From positions 1 through 5,959 of the forward strand of contig SFNW01000108.1 of assembly GCA_004554105.1 (NCBI GenBank): DNA of 5,959 nucleotides, in the 5' to 3' direction. Origin of the DNA: Clostridiales bacterium. Lineage in GTDB: Bacteria > Bacillota > Clostridia > Oscillospirales > CAG-272. The notes beneath the pieces are model-generated. The model saw nothing but the letters and a program-made list of their open reading frames with translations, searched no databases and was not told the origin of the DNA. Both the position numbers and the translations under genes were made by a program. This document shows positions 5,655 through 5,959 of the stretch, in pieces; position 1 is the stretch's first letter, and the number at the start of each line of letters is the position of its first letter.

Positions 5655-5959
5655 ATTCAACCGACTCAATCAGGCAGATTGCCTGTGCGGCAATGCCCTC
5701 GCGCGTGCCGGTAAAGCCGAGCTTTTCCTCGGTCGTCGCCTTGACGCTGACAAAGGACATCTCCATGCCGAGCGCATCGGCAATGTTTTTGCGCATGGCG
5801 GGAATATGCCGCGCCAGCTTCGGCTCTTCGGCAATCACGGTCGAGTCGATGTTGACGATCCGATAGCCGTTTTCGGTCAGCATATTGCCGACCGCCGCCA
5901 GCAGCTTCAGCGAATCCGCGCCGAGATAGGCGGGGTCTTTATCCGGAAAATGCTTGCCG
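5653..5959 (-). CDS. ispF: 2-C-methyl-D-erythritol 2,4-cyclodiphosphate synthase, C-terminal part (runs off right edge)
   Basis: About 101 residues are visible, ending at the TAA at 5655-5653. They begin GKHFPDKDPAYLGADS, corresponding to roughly residue 58 of the usual 157-160-residue enzyme. They continue with a typical IspF core: GYRIVNIDSTVIAEEPKL, HIPAMRKNIADALG and the signature KATTEEKLGFTGTREGIAAQAI. The enzyme cyclises CDP-methylerythritol 2-phosphate to methylerythritol cyclodiphosphate and CMP, a step of the MEP route to isoprenoids, as a cytoplasmic trimer. The N-terminal zinc ligands (Asp and two His) lie outside the window, so whether this is stand-alone IspF or the tail of an IspDF fusion cannot be decided. 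An internal Met at 5883 is not the start, because the family sequence continues upstream of it to the edge. Confidence 0.95.
   Translation of the reverse strand, partial: GKHFPDKDPAYLGADSLKLLAAVGNMLTENGYRIVNIDSTVIAEEPKLARHIPAMRKNIADALGMEMSFVSVKATTEEKLGFTGTREGIAAQAICLIESVE

Noticed and set aside
1..5959. Mobile elements, CRISPR arrays, tRNA or rRNA genes
   Set aside because: No transposase or integrase, no regularly spaced repeats, no terminal inverted repeats and no tRNA-like cloverleaf were seen on either strand.

Overview
The window reads as a piece of a Gram-positive, Clostridia-like chromosome, possibly from a gut Oscillospirales-type organism. The signs are strong AGGAGG-type ribosome binding sites, a KK-start lipoprotein signal with a lipobox, an AraC regulator next to a solute-binding lipoprotein, MEP-pathway isoprenoid synthesis, and fairly GC-rich coding DNA with AT-rich promoters. 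The lineage is an inference from style and not a database result.

Left and centre (1-4781) hold a sugar-utilisation-like locus. An AraC-family activator (3963-4781, +) is divergent from a lipoprotein solute-binding protein (2303-3757, -). Downstream of that lie a cytoplasmic, TIM-barrel-like putative glycoside hydrolase (252-2096, -) and the first 68 codons of a secreted protein (1-205, -) that continues off the left edge. No transporter permease or ATPase is visible.

The most striking non-coding signal is a 14-base element, ACCGAAATATACAA on the minus strand. It lies upstream of both the binding-protein gene and the hydrolase gene. In both places it sits exactly 42 bases from an extended -10 (TGn + hexamer), and a second shared block lies about 21 bases (two helical turns) further on, over the -35. 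This looks like a two-half-site operator for the adjacent AraC regulator, making the locus a small regulon of two matched promoters. The regulator has its own recognisable promoter (TTGCAA-17-TAAAAT), which places its real start at a TTG at 3963 behind a near-perfect Shine-Dalgarno.

Right (4791-5959) is housekeeping: rpe (ribulose-phosphate 3-epimerase, 4804-5481, -) and the C-terminal two thirds of ispF (5653-5959, -). A 14-bp terminator stem separates the convergent regulator and rpe genes; one arm contains the last codons of rpe. The 171 bases between ispF and rpe hold a strong hairpin with a T-tract on the + strand and a leader before rpe with mutually exclusive pairings and a UUCG-capped hairpin.

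A working model: the regulator senses a sugar or glycoside through its cupin domain and switches on the binding protein, the hydrolase and the secreted protein together. The binding protein captures an oligosaccharide for an ABC permease encoded elsewhere, and the hydrolase cleaves it in the cytoplasm. The substrate cannot be read from the sequence.
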